Origin: Prorocentrum cordatum
Lineage: Eukaryota > Sar > Dinophyceae > Prorocentrales > Prorocentraceae
DNA: 64,000 nt
NCBI GenBank assembly: GCA_963575745.1
Contig: CAUYUJ010001703.1
Coordinates: 40,001 to 104,000 of the forward strand
Direction: 5' to 3'
In this document: in pieces, positions 1 to 9,822 of the stretch
Numbering within the stretch: position 1 is the stretch's first letter
Layout: each line of letters opens with the position of its first letter
The notes under the pieces: model-generated
Told to the model about the DNA's origin: nothing
The model's database searches: none
The model's input: only the letters and a program-made list of their open reading frames with translations
Position numbers and translations under genes: made by a program

Positions 1-57
1 CGCGCGCAGACCGCCCACCCCAGGTGGTCCTGGCTGGCCTCCACAGGCCCCCTGCGT

Positions 58-186
58 AACACGACGGTCTCAGTCAGACATGTTTTAACATCTCGTGCAA
101 ACCACACAGAGAGGTTTTAAAGATGACGTGGTGGGCCTATAGGCAGGTCAGGGCGCTTCGCCACTGCTTGACTTGACGTTTCCTCT
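58..186 (+). repeat. Dispersed repeat, copy 1 (pair with 61620-61745)
   Basis: This segment shares an ordered series of blocks with 61620-61745: GACGGTCTCA, an ACATGTT block, CGTGCAA, GGTGGGCCTAT and CGCCACTGCTTGA. By eye the copies are about 70 percent identical with small indels. In both places the repeat is followed by pyrimidine-rich DNA and a CTC microsatellite (345-515 here), which suggests the microsatellite is part of the repeated unit. No coding content is seen. Confidence 0.7.
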
Positions 187-344
187 GAAACTCGGGGCCG
201 TCGGGGGCTCTGGGATCCCCCCGCCAACTAGCCCGCGCCTGCCCGCGCGACAACTGCCCTCCTCTGACAGTCTCCCGCTCCGCCTTGCTCCTCCAGCTCC
301 AGCTCTAGCTCCTGCTCCTTTTCCGAGCTTCATGCTGTGGCTGA

Positions 345-515
345 TGTTGCAGCGGGCCTGCCTCCTCTCCTCCTCCCCCGCCTCCTCCTCCTCCTCCTCC
401 TCCTTCTCCTCCTCCTCCTCCTCCCCCTCCTCCTCCTCCTCCTCCTCCCCCACATCCTCCTGCTCCTCCTCCTGCTCCTCCTCCTGCTCCTGCTCCTCCT
501 CCCCCTCCTCCATTC
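345..515 (+). repeat. CTC trinucleotide microsatellite
   Basis: This is a nearly continuous run of CTC/TCC triplets with occasional CTG and CCC variants. It is open in several frames on both strands, giving poly-Ser, poly-Leu, poly-Glu, poly-Gly and poly-Arg translations. That is the signature of the repeat and not of a gene. Confidence 0.95.
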
Positions 516-619
516 CTTCTCATTATAGATAGCTCCTCCCTGTCGCACCCCGAGGCAAGTTTCGCCAGAGACTTCCTCACAATGTATGACTCTGACGCTT
601 AATAAGTGACAACAGTTTC

Positions 620-860
620 GCAGATGGAGGGCGGGTCGCTTTCAAAATGTGGCTTTCGCCCTAGCGCCGCGCACATTCGCTTCAGAACTTTGCAAGAGCT
701 TCACGGATTGAGGGCGGGTCGTTTGCAACATGCGCACACTCGTTTTAGACATTTGCAAGAGCTTCACGGATTGACGGCGGGTCGTGTTCAAAATGTGGCT
801 CTCGCCTTAGCGCCGCGCACATTCGTTTTCAAAGTGTGCAAGAGTTTCACGGATTCCCAT
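620..860 (+). repeat. ~65-85-bp tandem repeat, three units
   Basis: Three consecutive units begin at about 626, 708 and 775. Each starts with GGCGGGTCG and ends with GCAAGAG(C/T)TTCACGGATT. The middle unit is shorter. A diverged copy of the unit lies at about 60885-61000 (CAATGTGGGC, GCGCCGCGAGCATTCGCC). The 103-codon frame across it repeats the same peptide only because the DNA repeats. Confidence 0.85.
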
Positions 861-1170
861 GATCAACGTACCAGAGCGAGTGTTTTAGAAGGATTCAGGA
901 CCATGCGGGTGCAATAATTGTGTCGATTCGCTGTGTTGAAATCCAAAAAAAACGGCGCTCTGGCACGATTCCGGATCGCCAAGACGCAGCAGCCAGGTTG
1001 ATGCGTGGCGTTGAAATCACTAGAACAATGTTTTGGCCTGCTTCAGGATCTTCAAACGGTTGTCTTCCAACGAGGCAGTCCCCTCAATGGACATGAAGCG
1101 TTGCGGGGGGCCTATGAAGAGGGAGCTTGGAGGGAATGTGAATTCCAACATCGTTGGTGACTCTTGCTTT
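861..1170. other. No gene recognised
   Basis: This is low-copy DNA between the 75-bp repeats and the next CTC array. There is a short A run (TCCAAAAAAAACGG, about 942-955). No splice-bounded exon or RNA gene was seen. Confidence 0.5.
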
Positions 1171-1590
1171 TGCGCTGGTCCTCCTCCTCCTCCTCCTCCT
1201 CCTCCTCTCTCCTGCTCCTCCTTCTCCTGCTCCTCCATCCTCTCCTCCTCCTCCTGCTCCTCTTCCCCCTCCTCCTCCTCCTCCTCCTCCTCCTCCTCCT
1301 CCTCCTCTCCTCCTCCTCCACCTCCTCGTTCCCTCCCCCCTCCTCCTCCTCTAACCTCCTTCTCCTCCTCCCCCCCTCCTCTTCCCTCCTCCTCCTCATC
1401 CTCATCCTCCTCCTCCTCTTCGTCATCCCCCTCCTTTTCCTCCTACTTCTCCTCCTCCCCCTCCTCTTCCTCCTCCTCTCCTCCTCCTCCTCCCCTCCTC
1501 CTCCTCCTCTCCTTCCTCCTCCTCCTCCCCCTCCTCGTCCTCTTCCCCTCCTCCTCCTCCTCCTGTTCCTTCTCCTCCTTCTCCTTTTTG
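1171..1590 (+). repeat. CTC microsatellite, interrupted
   Basis: About 420 bp of CTC/TCC triplets with CCC, CTT and CAT interruptions and small phase shifts. The shifts explain why poly-Ser, poly-Leu and poly-Pro frames overlap here. It leads directly into composite element copy 1. Confidence 0.95.
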
Positions 1591-2480
1591 TCCCAACCAT
1601 CCTGTGGTGTTGGGTCCTCGTTTTGAAGAGACGGTCCCCGCGTCCTCCTCTCTTCTCTTCCTCTCCTCTCCTCTCCTCCTCCCCCTCCTCCCTCCTCCCT
1701 CCGCCATTTCGGCACACCCGTCACACGCTTCGTGGCCCCATAGGGAGCTCCGCCGAAGGCCCCAGCGCTGCCGCCCGCATGCGTCACCCACACACACAAT
1801 TCGGCACATCCCTCACACGTTTCGTGGCCCCATAGGAGCTCCGCCGAAGGCCCCAGTGCTGCCGCCCGCATGCGCCACCCACACCCAATTCGGCACACCC
1901 CATCACACGCTTCGTGGCCCCATAGGAGTTCCGCCGAAGGCCCCAAAACTGCCGCCCGCATGCGTCACCCACACACAATTCGGAACGCCCCTCACACGCT
2001 TCGTGGCCCCATAGGAGCTCCGCCGAAGGCCCCAGTGCTGCCGCCCGCATGCGGCACCCACACCCAATTCGGCACACCCCTCACACGTTTCGTGGTCCCA
2101 TAGGAGCTCCGCCGAAGGCCCCAGTGCTGCCGCCCGCATGCGACACCACACTCAATTCGGCACACACGCCCCCTCAACAAACTTTCGTGGCCCCATAGAG
2201 CTCCGCCGGAGGCCCCAGCGCTGCCGCCCGCATGCGTCACCCACACCCAATTCGGCATACCCCTCACACGTTTCGTGGCCCCATAGGAGCTCCGCCGAAG
2301 GCCCCAGTGCTGCCGCCCGCATGCGTCACCCACACCCAATTCGGCACACCCCTCACACGCTTCGTGGCCCCATAGGAGCTCCGCCGACGGCCCTTGTGCT
2401 GCCGCCCGCACGCGTCCCGCGCACCCATTTCGGCACACACCTCACACGTTTCGTGGCCCCTTAGGGAACGCCACCGAAGA
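1591..2480 (+). mobile_element. Composite element copy 1 with ~90-bp satellite array
   Basis: A leader at about 1591-1630 (CCATCCTGTGGTGTTGGG then TCCTCGTTTTGAAG) is followed by CT-rich DNA and a tandem array from about 1710. The word CCGCCCGCATGCG or a one-base variant recurs at 1771, 1862, 1952, 2041, 2130, 2223, 2313 and 2402, a period of 89-93 bp. Each unit also carries TTCGTGGCCCCATAGG and GCTCCGCCGAAGGCCCC. The leader-plus-array layout recurs at 56090-57000 (same strand), 9206-9730 and 32788-33790 (both inverted). Because 90 is a multiple of 3, the frames look like repeated peptides. No transposition protein is encoded. 'Mobile' is inferred from four dispersed copies. Confidence 0.75.
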
Positions 2481-2540
2481 AGATATTCACAATTGCGGTA
2501 TTCACAATTGCATATGGTTGGGTCCTTCGCCAGGATAATT

Positions 2541-2735
2541 TACTCCTCCTCCTCCTTCTCCTCCTTCTCCTCCCTTGCCGCCCATCGACCTTCTTGCGTG
2601 CTCCCTTGTCGCTGCTTCGCTCCCTCTCCTCCTCCCTCTGCCCCCCCTTCCTCTTCCCCCTTCCTCCTCCTCGTCCTGCTGATGCTCCTCCTCCTCCTCC
2701 TCCTCCTCCTCCTCCTCCTCCTCCTCCTCTTCCCT
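2541..2735 (+). repeat. CTC microsatellite
   Basis: Two CTC-rich blocks (about 2541-2575 and 2664-2735) are separated by pyrimidine-rich DNA. Just before them, at 2483-2512, TATTCACAATTGC is directly repeated with a 17-bp period. Confidence 0.9.
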
Positions 2736-2959
2736 TTCTTGGACAGGCCTGCGCGGAATCCTGCAGCAAAGCGCGGCGCGGGCCCGATTCGGGAACATGT
2801 CATTCCTCCTCCTCCGCTTTACCCTGCCGCGGATGACGCTCCCCTGAAGCTGTTCCTCCTCCCACGCACATCCTCGTCCTTCTCCCCCCTCGCCTTCGCC
2901 TTCTGCCATGCCCTGATCATGCTCCCCGCCGAGGACAAGCATAGAGAAAAATGCGGGCG

Positions 2960-3060
2960 AACAACACTGCTGGAACATCGAACCTCCTCGAACCATGCCG
3001 ATTGGAAAAAAAGCAAAGGCAACTCACACCCCCGCGAACCACGGACCCTTCCTCCTCCTC
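2960..3060 (+). repeat. GAACCTCCTCGAACCA repeat with CTC tail, copy 1
   Basis: A ~90-bp block shared with 6315-6425. The words GAACCTCCTCGAACCA, CCGATTGGAAAA (CCGATGGGAAAA in the partner) and CCGCGAACCAC occur in the same order. In both places the block ends directly in a CTC run. It is another repeat whose end is a microsatellite. Confidence 0.75.
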
Positions 3061-3717
3061 CTCCTCCTCCTCCTCCTCCTCCTCCTCCTCCTCCTGCCTC
3101 CTGTTCCTCTTCCTCCTCCTCCTCCTCCTCCTCCTCCTCCTCCTCCTCCTCCTCCTTCTCCTCCTCCACCTCCTCCTCCTCCTTCCCCCCCTCCTCCGCC
3201 TCCTCCTCCTCCTCCTCCTCCTCCTCTTCTCCTCCTCCTCCTCCTCCTCTTCCTCCGTCTCATCCTCTCTCCTGCACCTCCTCCTCCTCCTCCTGCTCCT
3301 GTTCCTCTTCCTCCTCCTCCTGCCTCCTCATCCTCCTCCACCTCCTCCTCCTCTCTTCCCCTCCCCCTCCTCTTCCTCCTCCTCCCCCTTCTCCTCCTCC
3401 TCCTCCTCCTCCTCCTCCTCCGCCTCCTGCTCCTCCTCCTCCTCCCTCCTCCTCCTCCCTCCTGCTTCTGCTCCTCCTCCTCCCGCTCCTCTTCTCCTCC
3501 GCTCCCCCCTCCTCCTCCTCCTCCTCCTTCCTCCTCCTCTCCCTACCTCTCTCCTCCTCCTCCTCCTCCTCCTCCTCCGCCTCTCCTCCTCCTCCTCCTC
3601 CTCCTCCTCCTCCTCCTCCTCCTCCTCCTCCTCCTCCTCCTCTCTCCTCCTCCTCCTCCTCCTCCTCCTCCTCCTCCTCCTCCTCCTCCTCCTCCTCCTC
3701 CTCCTCCTCCTCTCTCA
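3046..3717 (+). repeat. CTC microsatellite, ~670 bp
   Basis: This is the longest CTC tract in the window, with an almost pure (CTC)n end at about 3590-3717. It generates overlapping poly-Ser, poly-Leu and poly-Pro frames on + and poly-Glu, poly-Gly and poly-Arg frames on -. All pyrimidines lie on the + strand. Confidence 0.95.
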
Positions 3718-4490
3718 TCGTCTACGGGCCATCTGCCTCCGAGCCATCGCCATTGGGTCGCCTGTCTCTGGCCCCTGCTTCAAGCCAGGAACCAGTGTCG
3801 CCCCTCATCATGCTTCCCCCACGCCTCCACTTCCTGCTCCTATTCCTCTTCTGCCCACGCCCCGTGAGCCTGCGAAAGCGAATGCGGCATGTCGCGTGGG
3901 CGCACCATGTCGGTACCCAGCTGAGCTGAATTGTGCACATAAGCGGAAGAGCCCAGGGCGGCAGCTGCGCCAAAGGCGCGCCTCATTCGTCTAGGGCAGT
4001 CATCGCCGCTGCGCCTCAATGAACGCCATCACACAGCGCATCCACCGAGGCCGAATTCGCAAGAGCCAAACTGGCCACAGACAGCGATGCACAGCTGCTG
4101 CATGCAGAGGTGCTGCTGATGGTGACGGCCGCTGTTGAGAGATATGGCGACGCACGCGATGCCAGACCAGCGAATAAGACATGTCCAAAACAGCCATTGG
4201 CACGCGAACACCCAGCGAGACTCGGCCAAGATACGTAAATATGTGCACGAACGTCGCGACAAAACGGCAACTGTTACACACCGCGCACGGATGCTGGACG
4301 CTTTGGGTGTTCGGACGGGCGAGAGACACGAAGGTTTCAAGACTCTCTGGGGCCACCACTCTTTCCGTAATAGGAGCGAGCCCGACCAGAAGAATACATT
4401 CGAGGGGCAACAGGGCATCTTGATACGACTGGTCGCAGTTCATGTCACCGCGAATATGAGCTTCGTCAGTGTATCGAAACGCTTAGTGAA
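3718..4490. other. Low-copy island, no identifiable gene
   Basis: About 770 bp without obvious repeats and with lower GC than its surroundings. Three frames are open at once over about 4029-4418: two on - (147 and 129 codons) and one on + (from 4135). None shows a recognisable domain, and no convincing splice boundary was found. It could hold a decayed exon or be chance. Confidence 0.3.
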
Positions 4491-4491
4491 G

Positions 4492-4565
4492 AGAGAGATA
4501 GATAGAGAGAGAGAGAGAGAAAAACTAGGAAGAAGAAAAAGACAGAGTGTGTGTGCGCGTAATGC

Positions 4566-4598
<33 letters not shown>

Positions 4599-4640
4599 TG
4601 CTAGAACCACGCGCACGTTTCGCGCGCGCTTAGGTTCTAG
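4492..4640 (+). repeat. GA and TA microsatellites plus a hairpin
   Basis: A (GATA/GA)n tract at about 4494-4522 and a (TA)n tract at about 4564-4600 are followed by an inverted repeat: CTAGAACC at about 4601 and GGTTCTAG at about 4632, enclosing CG-alternating DNA. A strong cruciform or hairpin is possible. Confidence 0.8.
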
Positions 4641-4659
4641 GGCGGCACAGGCAGAGCAT

Positions 4660-4805
4660 TCGTTTGACAGAACAAGGGATGAGAGGAGTTGCAAAGAGAA
4701 TCCCACCAGCTCTCTGTGCGTAGGTGGTTAAGCGCGTTTCCTCCCTCCACCCTTCCCTCTACCCCTTCGGGGAGGGTACCTCTGCCCCTAACCATCTCCC
4801 CTGGA
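4660..4805 (+). repeat. TTCG-hairpin dispersed repeat, copy 1
   Basis: Shared with 13840-13945. Ordered blocks are CCCACCAGC, GGT(G)GTTAAGCG (GGTTTAGCG in the partner), GTTTCCTC, and a hairpin with stem CCCC/GGGG closed by a C(TTCG)G loop (CCCTTTCGGGG in the partner). The layout suggests a small structured-RNA-derived repeat, but no tRNA cloverleaf could be drawn. Confidence 0.55.
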
Positions 4806-4819
4806 CCTAAATGGGGTCC

Positions 4820-5720
4820 CCGCGAGCGGTCAGATCGTCGAAGACGGCTCAAGACGGCTCCAAGGGGGCCTCAGAGAGCCCAAGATGGGCTCCGAGATTG
4901 CTCAAGATTGCTCAAGATGGCTCACAAGATACTCAAAGAGGCCCCAAGACCGCCCCAAGGTGACTCCAAGCGGCCACGGAGCTTCCCAGGGAGGCCCCCC
5001 AAGAGGCGAAGATCGATCAAAGACCAATGAGAAATCTATATTTTGTGCTTTCTCGCCTTTTTGCTTCCGATGGCGTCCGAGGCCGCAAGATGGCACCAAG
5101 AGGGCGTGGAAGGGCCCCAAGAGAGGCCCAAGGGAGCCCCAAACGAGGCCTCGTTTGGGCCTCGTGGGGGCCTCTTGGGGCCTCTTGGAGGCCTTTGGGG
5201 GGCCTCTTGGGCCCCTCTTGGGGGCCTCTTGGGGCGTCTTGGGGGCTTCTTGGGTTCTCATGCGGGCATCTTCGGGCGGAGAGCTCGATTTTTCGGTTCG
5301 TGTTCCCTCTCTTGGGCCCCTCTTGGGGCCTTCTTGGGGCACTCTTGGGCCGTCTTGGGCGGATCCGGGGCGGTCTTGGGGCTCTCTTGGGCCGTCTTGG
5401 GGCTCTCTTGGGGGCATCTTGGGCCGTCTTGGAGCAGTCTTGGGAGCCTCTCGGGCGGTCTTGGAGCCTCAGAAAGCGGAAACAGCAAGAAACCAAAAAA
5501 CACAGAAAAAACACATTACAAATCAACGATTCCTGCCTCTCGGGGCCGTCTTGGGAGGCCTCTTGGAGGCCTCTGGGGATTCTTGGGGGCGTCTTGGGTC
5601 GTCTGGAAGCCATCATGGGCGTCTTGGACCGATCTTTCGGCGACTCTGGGCCCTCTTGGACCGTCTTGGAACATTCTTGGGCCGTCTCGAGGGCCTCTTT
5701 TGGGGCCCCCGGGGGGGGGG
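4820..5720 (+). repeat. CCAAGA minisatellite in inverted halves
   Basis: From about 4840 to 5137 the + strand carries degenerate 12-15-bp units of the type CCCCAAGAGGC/CCAAGATGGC. From 5160 to 5720 it carries the reverse complement (CTTGGGGCCTCTTGG). The switch point is a perfect 22-bp palindrome at 5138-5159. Two AT-richer spacers (about 5270-5310 and 5458-5545) also occur, inverted, inside the 12255-12830 copy. The conserved spacers show this is a dispersed element and not just a local expansion. The resulting frames give Leu-Gly-Ala-Ser-Trp type repeats. Confidence 0.8.
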
Positions 5721-5867
5721 ATAACACGGGCGTGACCCGGATGTCCCGGGGGTGGGCCGGAGCCCCGGGGCCGGGGACCTGGTATTCATCCATATTATAA
5801 ATGTGATATCGAGGGGGAGAAGAGAGACAGAGAGAGATAGAAAGCTAATGACAGAAAACCAATGACA

Positions 5868-5870
5868 TTG

Positions 5871-5902
<32 letters not shown>

Positions 5903-5985
5903 CGAGGAGAGAGGGAAGGAGAGAGGGAGGGGAGAAACAGAGAGATAGAGAGAGAGCGAGAGAGAGAGAGAGAGAGCAACAACCA
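5868..5985 (+). repeat. TA/GA microsatellite
   Basis: (TA)n at about 5871-5882 runs into (GA)n with GAGC and GATA variants to about 5982. The bases 5721-5867 before it hold no recognised feature. Confidence 0.9.
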
Positions 5986-6314
5986 AAAGCTGATAGAACC
6001 ATGGAGAACGTGATATTGAACCTTACGATTGGAAATTGCTGGCAAAAAGACGAGCGAAGGCGCCCCATCAACGGACAACATGTGTATCCCACATGTTGCT
6101 GTTGGCTATTCGGTGCTACTGGGCGTTATTGCAATATTGGTCGCTATTCGACGATACGGAAACTTGCGTGAGCTACTCCTCCCTGAACTTATGCCACCCC
6201 CCAACGATGCCCCTGTTCCGTCCTCCGACATCCATCCCCATATCTTCGACGCCGTGTCTGCTTTTATGTGTGGGCCTCGGGGCTCTCGACCCCTCCTACA
6301 AGCATCAGCCCTCC

Positions 6315-6448
6315 GACTCGAACCTGCTGAACCTTGAACCTCCTCGAACCACTCCGATGGGAAAAGAACATTGGAACCTGGAACCTCCGCGAACCACAGA
6401 ACCTTTCTCCTCCTCCTCCCGCTCCTCCTATTCCTCCTCCTCATCCTG
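6315..6448 (+). repeat. GAACCTCCTCGAACCA repeat with CTC tail, copy 2
   Basis: Partner of 2960-3060. Here GAACCT is itself repeated (about 6328, 6336, 6376, 6383), then CGCGAACCACAGAACC leads into a short CTC tail at about 6410-6445. No gene is seen in 5986-6314. Confidence 0.7.
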
Positions 6449-6469
6449 ATTTTTCTTTAGAGCCTTCAT

Positions 6470-6690
6470 CGCAAAACAGTTGGGTCGTCCCCAAAGAAAT
6501 TGTTGGTCGTCCCCATGGCGCCCAATAGCGCGCCCAATCCCGCGCAAAGCGGACGCAATGCATCTCCCTCACACAGCGCTCTTGGGCGCTGCTGGTCCTT
6601 ACCAGGCGCCATTTGAACGCTAGATATGCGCTACTGGCGGCTATTGTGCGCTATTTGGGGCTGTTGGCCGCTACTGAAGGCGCTATGCAC
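6470..6690 (+). repeat. Dispersed ~90-bp repeat and GCGCTATT-type degenerate repeat
   Basis: The segment 6478-6570 (TGGGTCGTCCCC, TGGCGCCCAATAGCGCG, GACGCAATGCATCTC) matches 49718-49800 in the same order. Downstream to 6690, short degenerate units around GCGCTATT/GCTACT recur. Confidence 0.65.
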
Positions 6691-6843
6691 CGATGCTTGT
6701 TCAATCTAAAACGAGCGGAAGCTTCAGTGATTTACTAACTGGCGAACCATCGTGGACCCTCCTCCTTTCCTCCAGATGCTTCCTTGGGGACACCATCGCT
6801 GCACATTTCAGACTAGAACAAATAGCATAAACAGAAACTTGAA

Positions 6844-6981
6844 CTTTCGGAGATCCGCGTGGACTTCTTGGATCGGCGCCGAACCACCCTCCCGGGCGCG
6901 CGGAGCTCGCCAGGCGTGGCGCCGGAGGCACGGTCGAAGGGCTCCAGCGCCGATCCGATAAATTCGCGCGACCCTCCAAAC
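6844..6981 (+). mobile_element. Foldback (MITE-like) element family B, copy 1
   Basis: The left arm at about 6844-6881 (TTCGGAGATCCGCGTGGA, then GGATCGGCGC) is the imperfect reverse complement of the right arm at about 6944-6981. The interior is GC-rich (GCGCCGGAGGC). Copies with the same arms and interior lie at 11922-12059 and 34879-35005. There is no coding capacity, so any mobility would be in trans. Confidence 0.65.
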
Positions 6982-7087
6982 ACTATGTCTGTGTCTTATG
7001 TCCGTGTAACTCTTGCGCTTGGGTGGCGACATCCGAACCCTACAACGACCAACCATCGACTCTCCTGAACCGGTGGGAGGCATGGTT

Positions 7088-7296
7088 TGGACGCCCGAAA
7101 TGGGTACGGAAAGAATGTGCACTATGCCCAACAACCAATGTTGTCCCAAACCAACAGCGGCCGCTGTTGGGCGGGCGGCCTCCTGTTTCGAATGGACACA
7201 AGCCGCGGCGGCGTGGACAGCGGATCTTGTTCAAAATGAACAAGATCCGCTGTTGGGCATAGTACCCATTCTTTCAGTACCCATTTCGGGCGTCCA
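7088..7296. mobile_element. Foldback element C with nested palindromes
   Basis: The 46-bp outer arms 7088-7133 and 7251-7296 are inverted copies matching at 43 of 46 positions. Inside lie a perfect 20-bp palindrome (7151-7170) and a perfect 16-bp stem with a 3-base AAA loop (7218-7233/7237-7252). The second stem ends inside the right outer arm. The whole 209-bp unit could fold into a multi-stem cruciform. Only one copy was seen. Confidence 0.75.
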
Positions 7297-8705
7297 GACA
7301 CGGGCAGGGCTCGAAGTTCGCCACGTGACCGACGAATTCCGAATCCGACCCCCGCTGCCCACCGAGTCGCCCGCATCGTGCATCGGCGAGGGTCGGGCTC
7401 GGACTTCGCCGCCGAGCTGTCACTCGAGCGGCGTGCTCGCGGCGCGCGGGGGGGCGGCCACGCGGGGCCGGCGTCGGGCGTCAGTCCATGGGGGGGGCGA
7501 CAAGGAGGGGGCGGGCAGACACGTGCCCCTTTCGTGCCCCTTTTGGGCCCCAAGGGCTCCTTCAGGGCCCCATTTCAGGGCACGAGGAAGGGCACACTTC
7601 TTCAGCCCCCCATGTATCGCCGCTTCCCCCATGACTCGACGCCCGAGGCCGGGAAGAGGGGCGGCACGTCCGGGGACGTGGCCCAGAGCAGCCGCCAGTT
7701 GCCGAACAGGTCTCGGGGCACCGCGGGGGAGTCCTGCATCTCTCGACGGCAAAGGGTCGCTCGCATGGCCGCGTTGTCTTTCTCCTCTCCGAAAGCTTCG
7801 CGGGCTTCCTCTGAAGTGCTAGATTCCGCGCTGCCCCGAGGGCACGATCGCGTTGCACGGACCTGACCGCGTCCATGTCGTAGCGTTGCCAACTTGCGAC
7901 GGTCACACACACACACATGTTGGCGGTCACACACCCCGTGGCCCAACGGGGCAAGGTGACCCCGTGTTGGCCAGGACCACCGCTCCAGTACAGAGCCCTT
8001 GTGACGCGAACGAAATGGACGGCAGCACATGCAAGAACGACCCTGGGCAAAAATGAGAACTTTGCTGGGGGTCCCGGTACCGTGTGGTGACAGACCGCGC
8101 GGTGAGCTCGGAATCCCAAAAGACCTCACCGCACGGTACGTCACCGGATGGTCTTGGGACCACCGGATGCCCACATCGCCAGGGATGTCCTGTGGCAACT
8201 TGCGGGAGCCTCCCATGTCATGTTGCTGGCTCTTGCGAGTCGGCACTAACCGACGCTAAATCTGTGAGCATCGACACTCAATCGGCGCATGCTCATCGAT
8301 GCCAAGACGATAGCGCAATCTAAAAACGGAGTGTCGAGGACACGCGAAGCTCTGATGAGTTGCTGCCGAAGAGGGGGTCGCCTGCGCGCAAGAGCGACCC
8401 TGGGCAGGAGTGACCTCTGGTGCGCGGCTTTCGGGGGCGGTCGGGGGCCAGACTCAAGCCCGCAGGCCAACGCTGGGGCCACCCCTGTGAGCCCGCACCC
8501 AAAGGTCATTCCAGCGAAAGGCGGCCCCTACGTGCAGCCGAAAGGAGGGGGAGGGCTTCCCAGACCAACTCGTATCGCGAAAAGAAGCGGCAGCATGTTT
8601 GTCGTTCGTTCGTTCCCCAGACAGCTTGCTGAACGGGGTGCTGTTGTGGTAGAAGCTAGTTAACGCTGGCCGAGGGAAGGAGGAGCAACAAATCTGATGC
8701 TACCG
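7297..8705. other. GC-rich low-copy DNA, no gene recognised
   Basis: Long frames exist on both strands but show no recognisable domain and overlap each other. A small inverted pair, TACCGTG(T/C)GGTGA, lies at 8078-8090 and 8126-8138, and GCGACCCTGGGCA-type words recur near 8037 and 8393. Confidence 0.4.
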
Positions 8706-8810
8706 GAAAACATTCGAGGGTACCCTCCCCCAGGATGGACAAGCACACCCAACAAGCACGAAGAACATTAGGGCACCCTCCCCGAAGCGGCCTCGACCTT
8801 ATCCCTCGGT
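8706..8810 (+). repeat. Dispersed ~105-bp repeat E, copy 1
   Basis: Matches 26237-26340 by eye at roughly 85 percent: AACATTCGAGGGTACCCTCC, CCAGGATG, ACAAG, CACGAAGAA, AGGG(T/C)ACCCTCC, CCTCGA. It contains the perfect 12-bp palindrome GAGGGTACCCTC. Confidence 0.85.
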
Positions 8811-9205
8811 CCGGCCGTTCAGTTAATGTCGTTCTCTCCACTCCGAGGACGGGCGCCAGCTTCTTGGCTCAATGCACGCGCGCGTGCGTTCCGTTTCAGC
8901 TCCCTGCCCCACGGTCGCCCGCTCCGAGGGCCGCTGCTCACGGCTGGCACCGCGCGCGTCGGCGCGCCTGGGAGCGGCCGCGCGAGCGGCCCGGGGCGCG
9001 CTCTTCGCGCCCCCTGCAGGCCTCGTGCGCGCCGAGGGTCGCCACGGAGGAACGGGGCCCGAAGGCAGCGGGCCCCGAGGTTCCGCGCTCTGTGCTCGCC
9101 TCCCCGGGGCCCTCCACGGGCCCAGGGGCTCTCAGAGAAGTTGGCCTGGCGGAAGGCCCAACCGGATGCAGTTGTGAGCGCCGCAGCTGTGATTCCAGTC
9201 TTCGC

Positions 9206-9730
9206 TGGAGCTCCCGATGGGGCCCCGGAACGTGTGAGGGGCGTGCCGAAATGGGCGCGGTGGTGCCATGCGAACGCGTGTGAGGTGTGTGTGTGTGTGT
9301 GTGTGTGCCGACATGGGCGCGGTAGCGCCATGTGAGCGCACCCGCTGGGGCATTCGGCGGCACTCCCCCATGAGGCCCAGTCGGTGGAGCTCCCTACGGG
9401 GCCACGAAGCGTGTGAGGGGTGTGCCGACATGGGCGCGGTGGTGCAATGCGAGCGCAGCCATTGGGGCCCTCGGTGGAGCACCCTATTGGGCCACGAAGC
9501 GTGTGAGGGGTGTGCAGGAATGGGCGCGGTGGTGCCGTGCCAATGCAGCCACTGGGGCAGTCGGTGGAGCTCCATACGGTGCCACGAGACGTGTGAGGGG
9601 TGTGCCGAAATGGTTAACTGGTGCGGAGGGCAGAGGCAAAGATGTGAGGATGGAGATGAGGGGATCACCGGGAGGAGGACCACGGGGTCACGAGAGCCCA
9701 ACACCAGAGGATGGCTGGGAAAAACGAATG
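9206..9730 (-). mobile_element. Composite element copy 2 (inverted)
   Basis: On the minus strand this has the same order as copy 1: leader (about 9687-9730, complement of CATCCTCTGGTGTTGGGCTC), CT-rich DNA, then 90-bp units. The word TGGAGC recurs on + at 9206, 9385, 9475 and 9565, about 90 bp or its double apart. A (GT)n expansion at about 9284-9307 sits inside one unit. The unit core GGGGCCACGAAGCGTGTGAG is the complement of the copy 1 core. Confidence 0.75.
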
Positions 9731-9822
9731 GGAATGAAGATCTGGCCCTGGGGGGAGGACCCGAGATCCAGGTCCCGTTTCCTCAGGACCCGTTCCCTTC
9801 AAGCCAACAGAAGTTCGGCCGC

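Noticed and set aside
1992-2438. Repeated Cys-Arg-x-Gly / His-Trp-Gly-Leu-Arg-Arg peptides
   Set aside because: The ~90-bp unit is a multiple of three, so any frame repeats. Composite copies 2-4 do not preserve one particular frame.
2394-3994. Long + frames (511 and 347 codons) of Ser/Leu/Pro
   Set aside because: They are translations of CTC arrays in different phases; parallel frames are open in every phase and on the other strand.
4885-5800. Frames of ~230-280 codons rich in Leu-Gly-Ala-Ser-Trp repeats
   Set aside because: They follow the CCAAGA/CTTGG minisatellite in several phases at once; similar frames appear in the inverted copy at 12.2-12.8 kb.
6029-6337. + frame with a membrane-like segment (HVAVGYSVLLGVIAILVAIR)
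   Set aside because: The segment comes from GCTATT/GTTATTG-type degenerate repeats, and no splice sites or homologous family were recognised.
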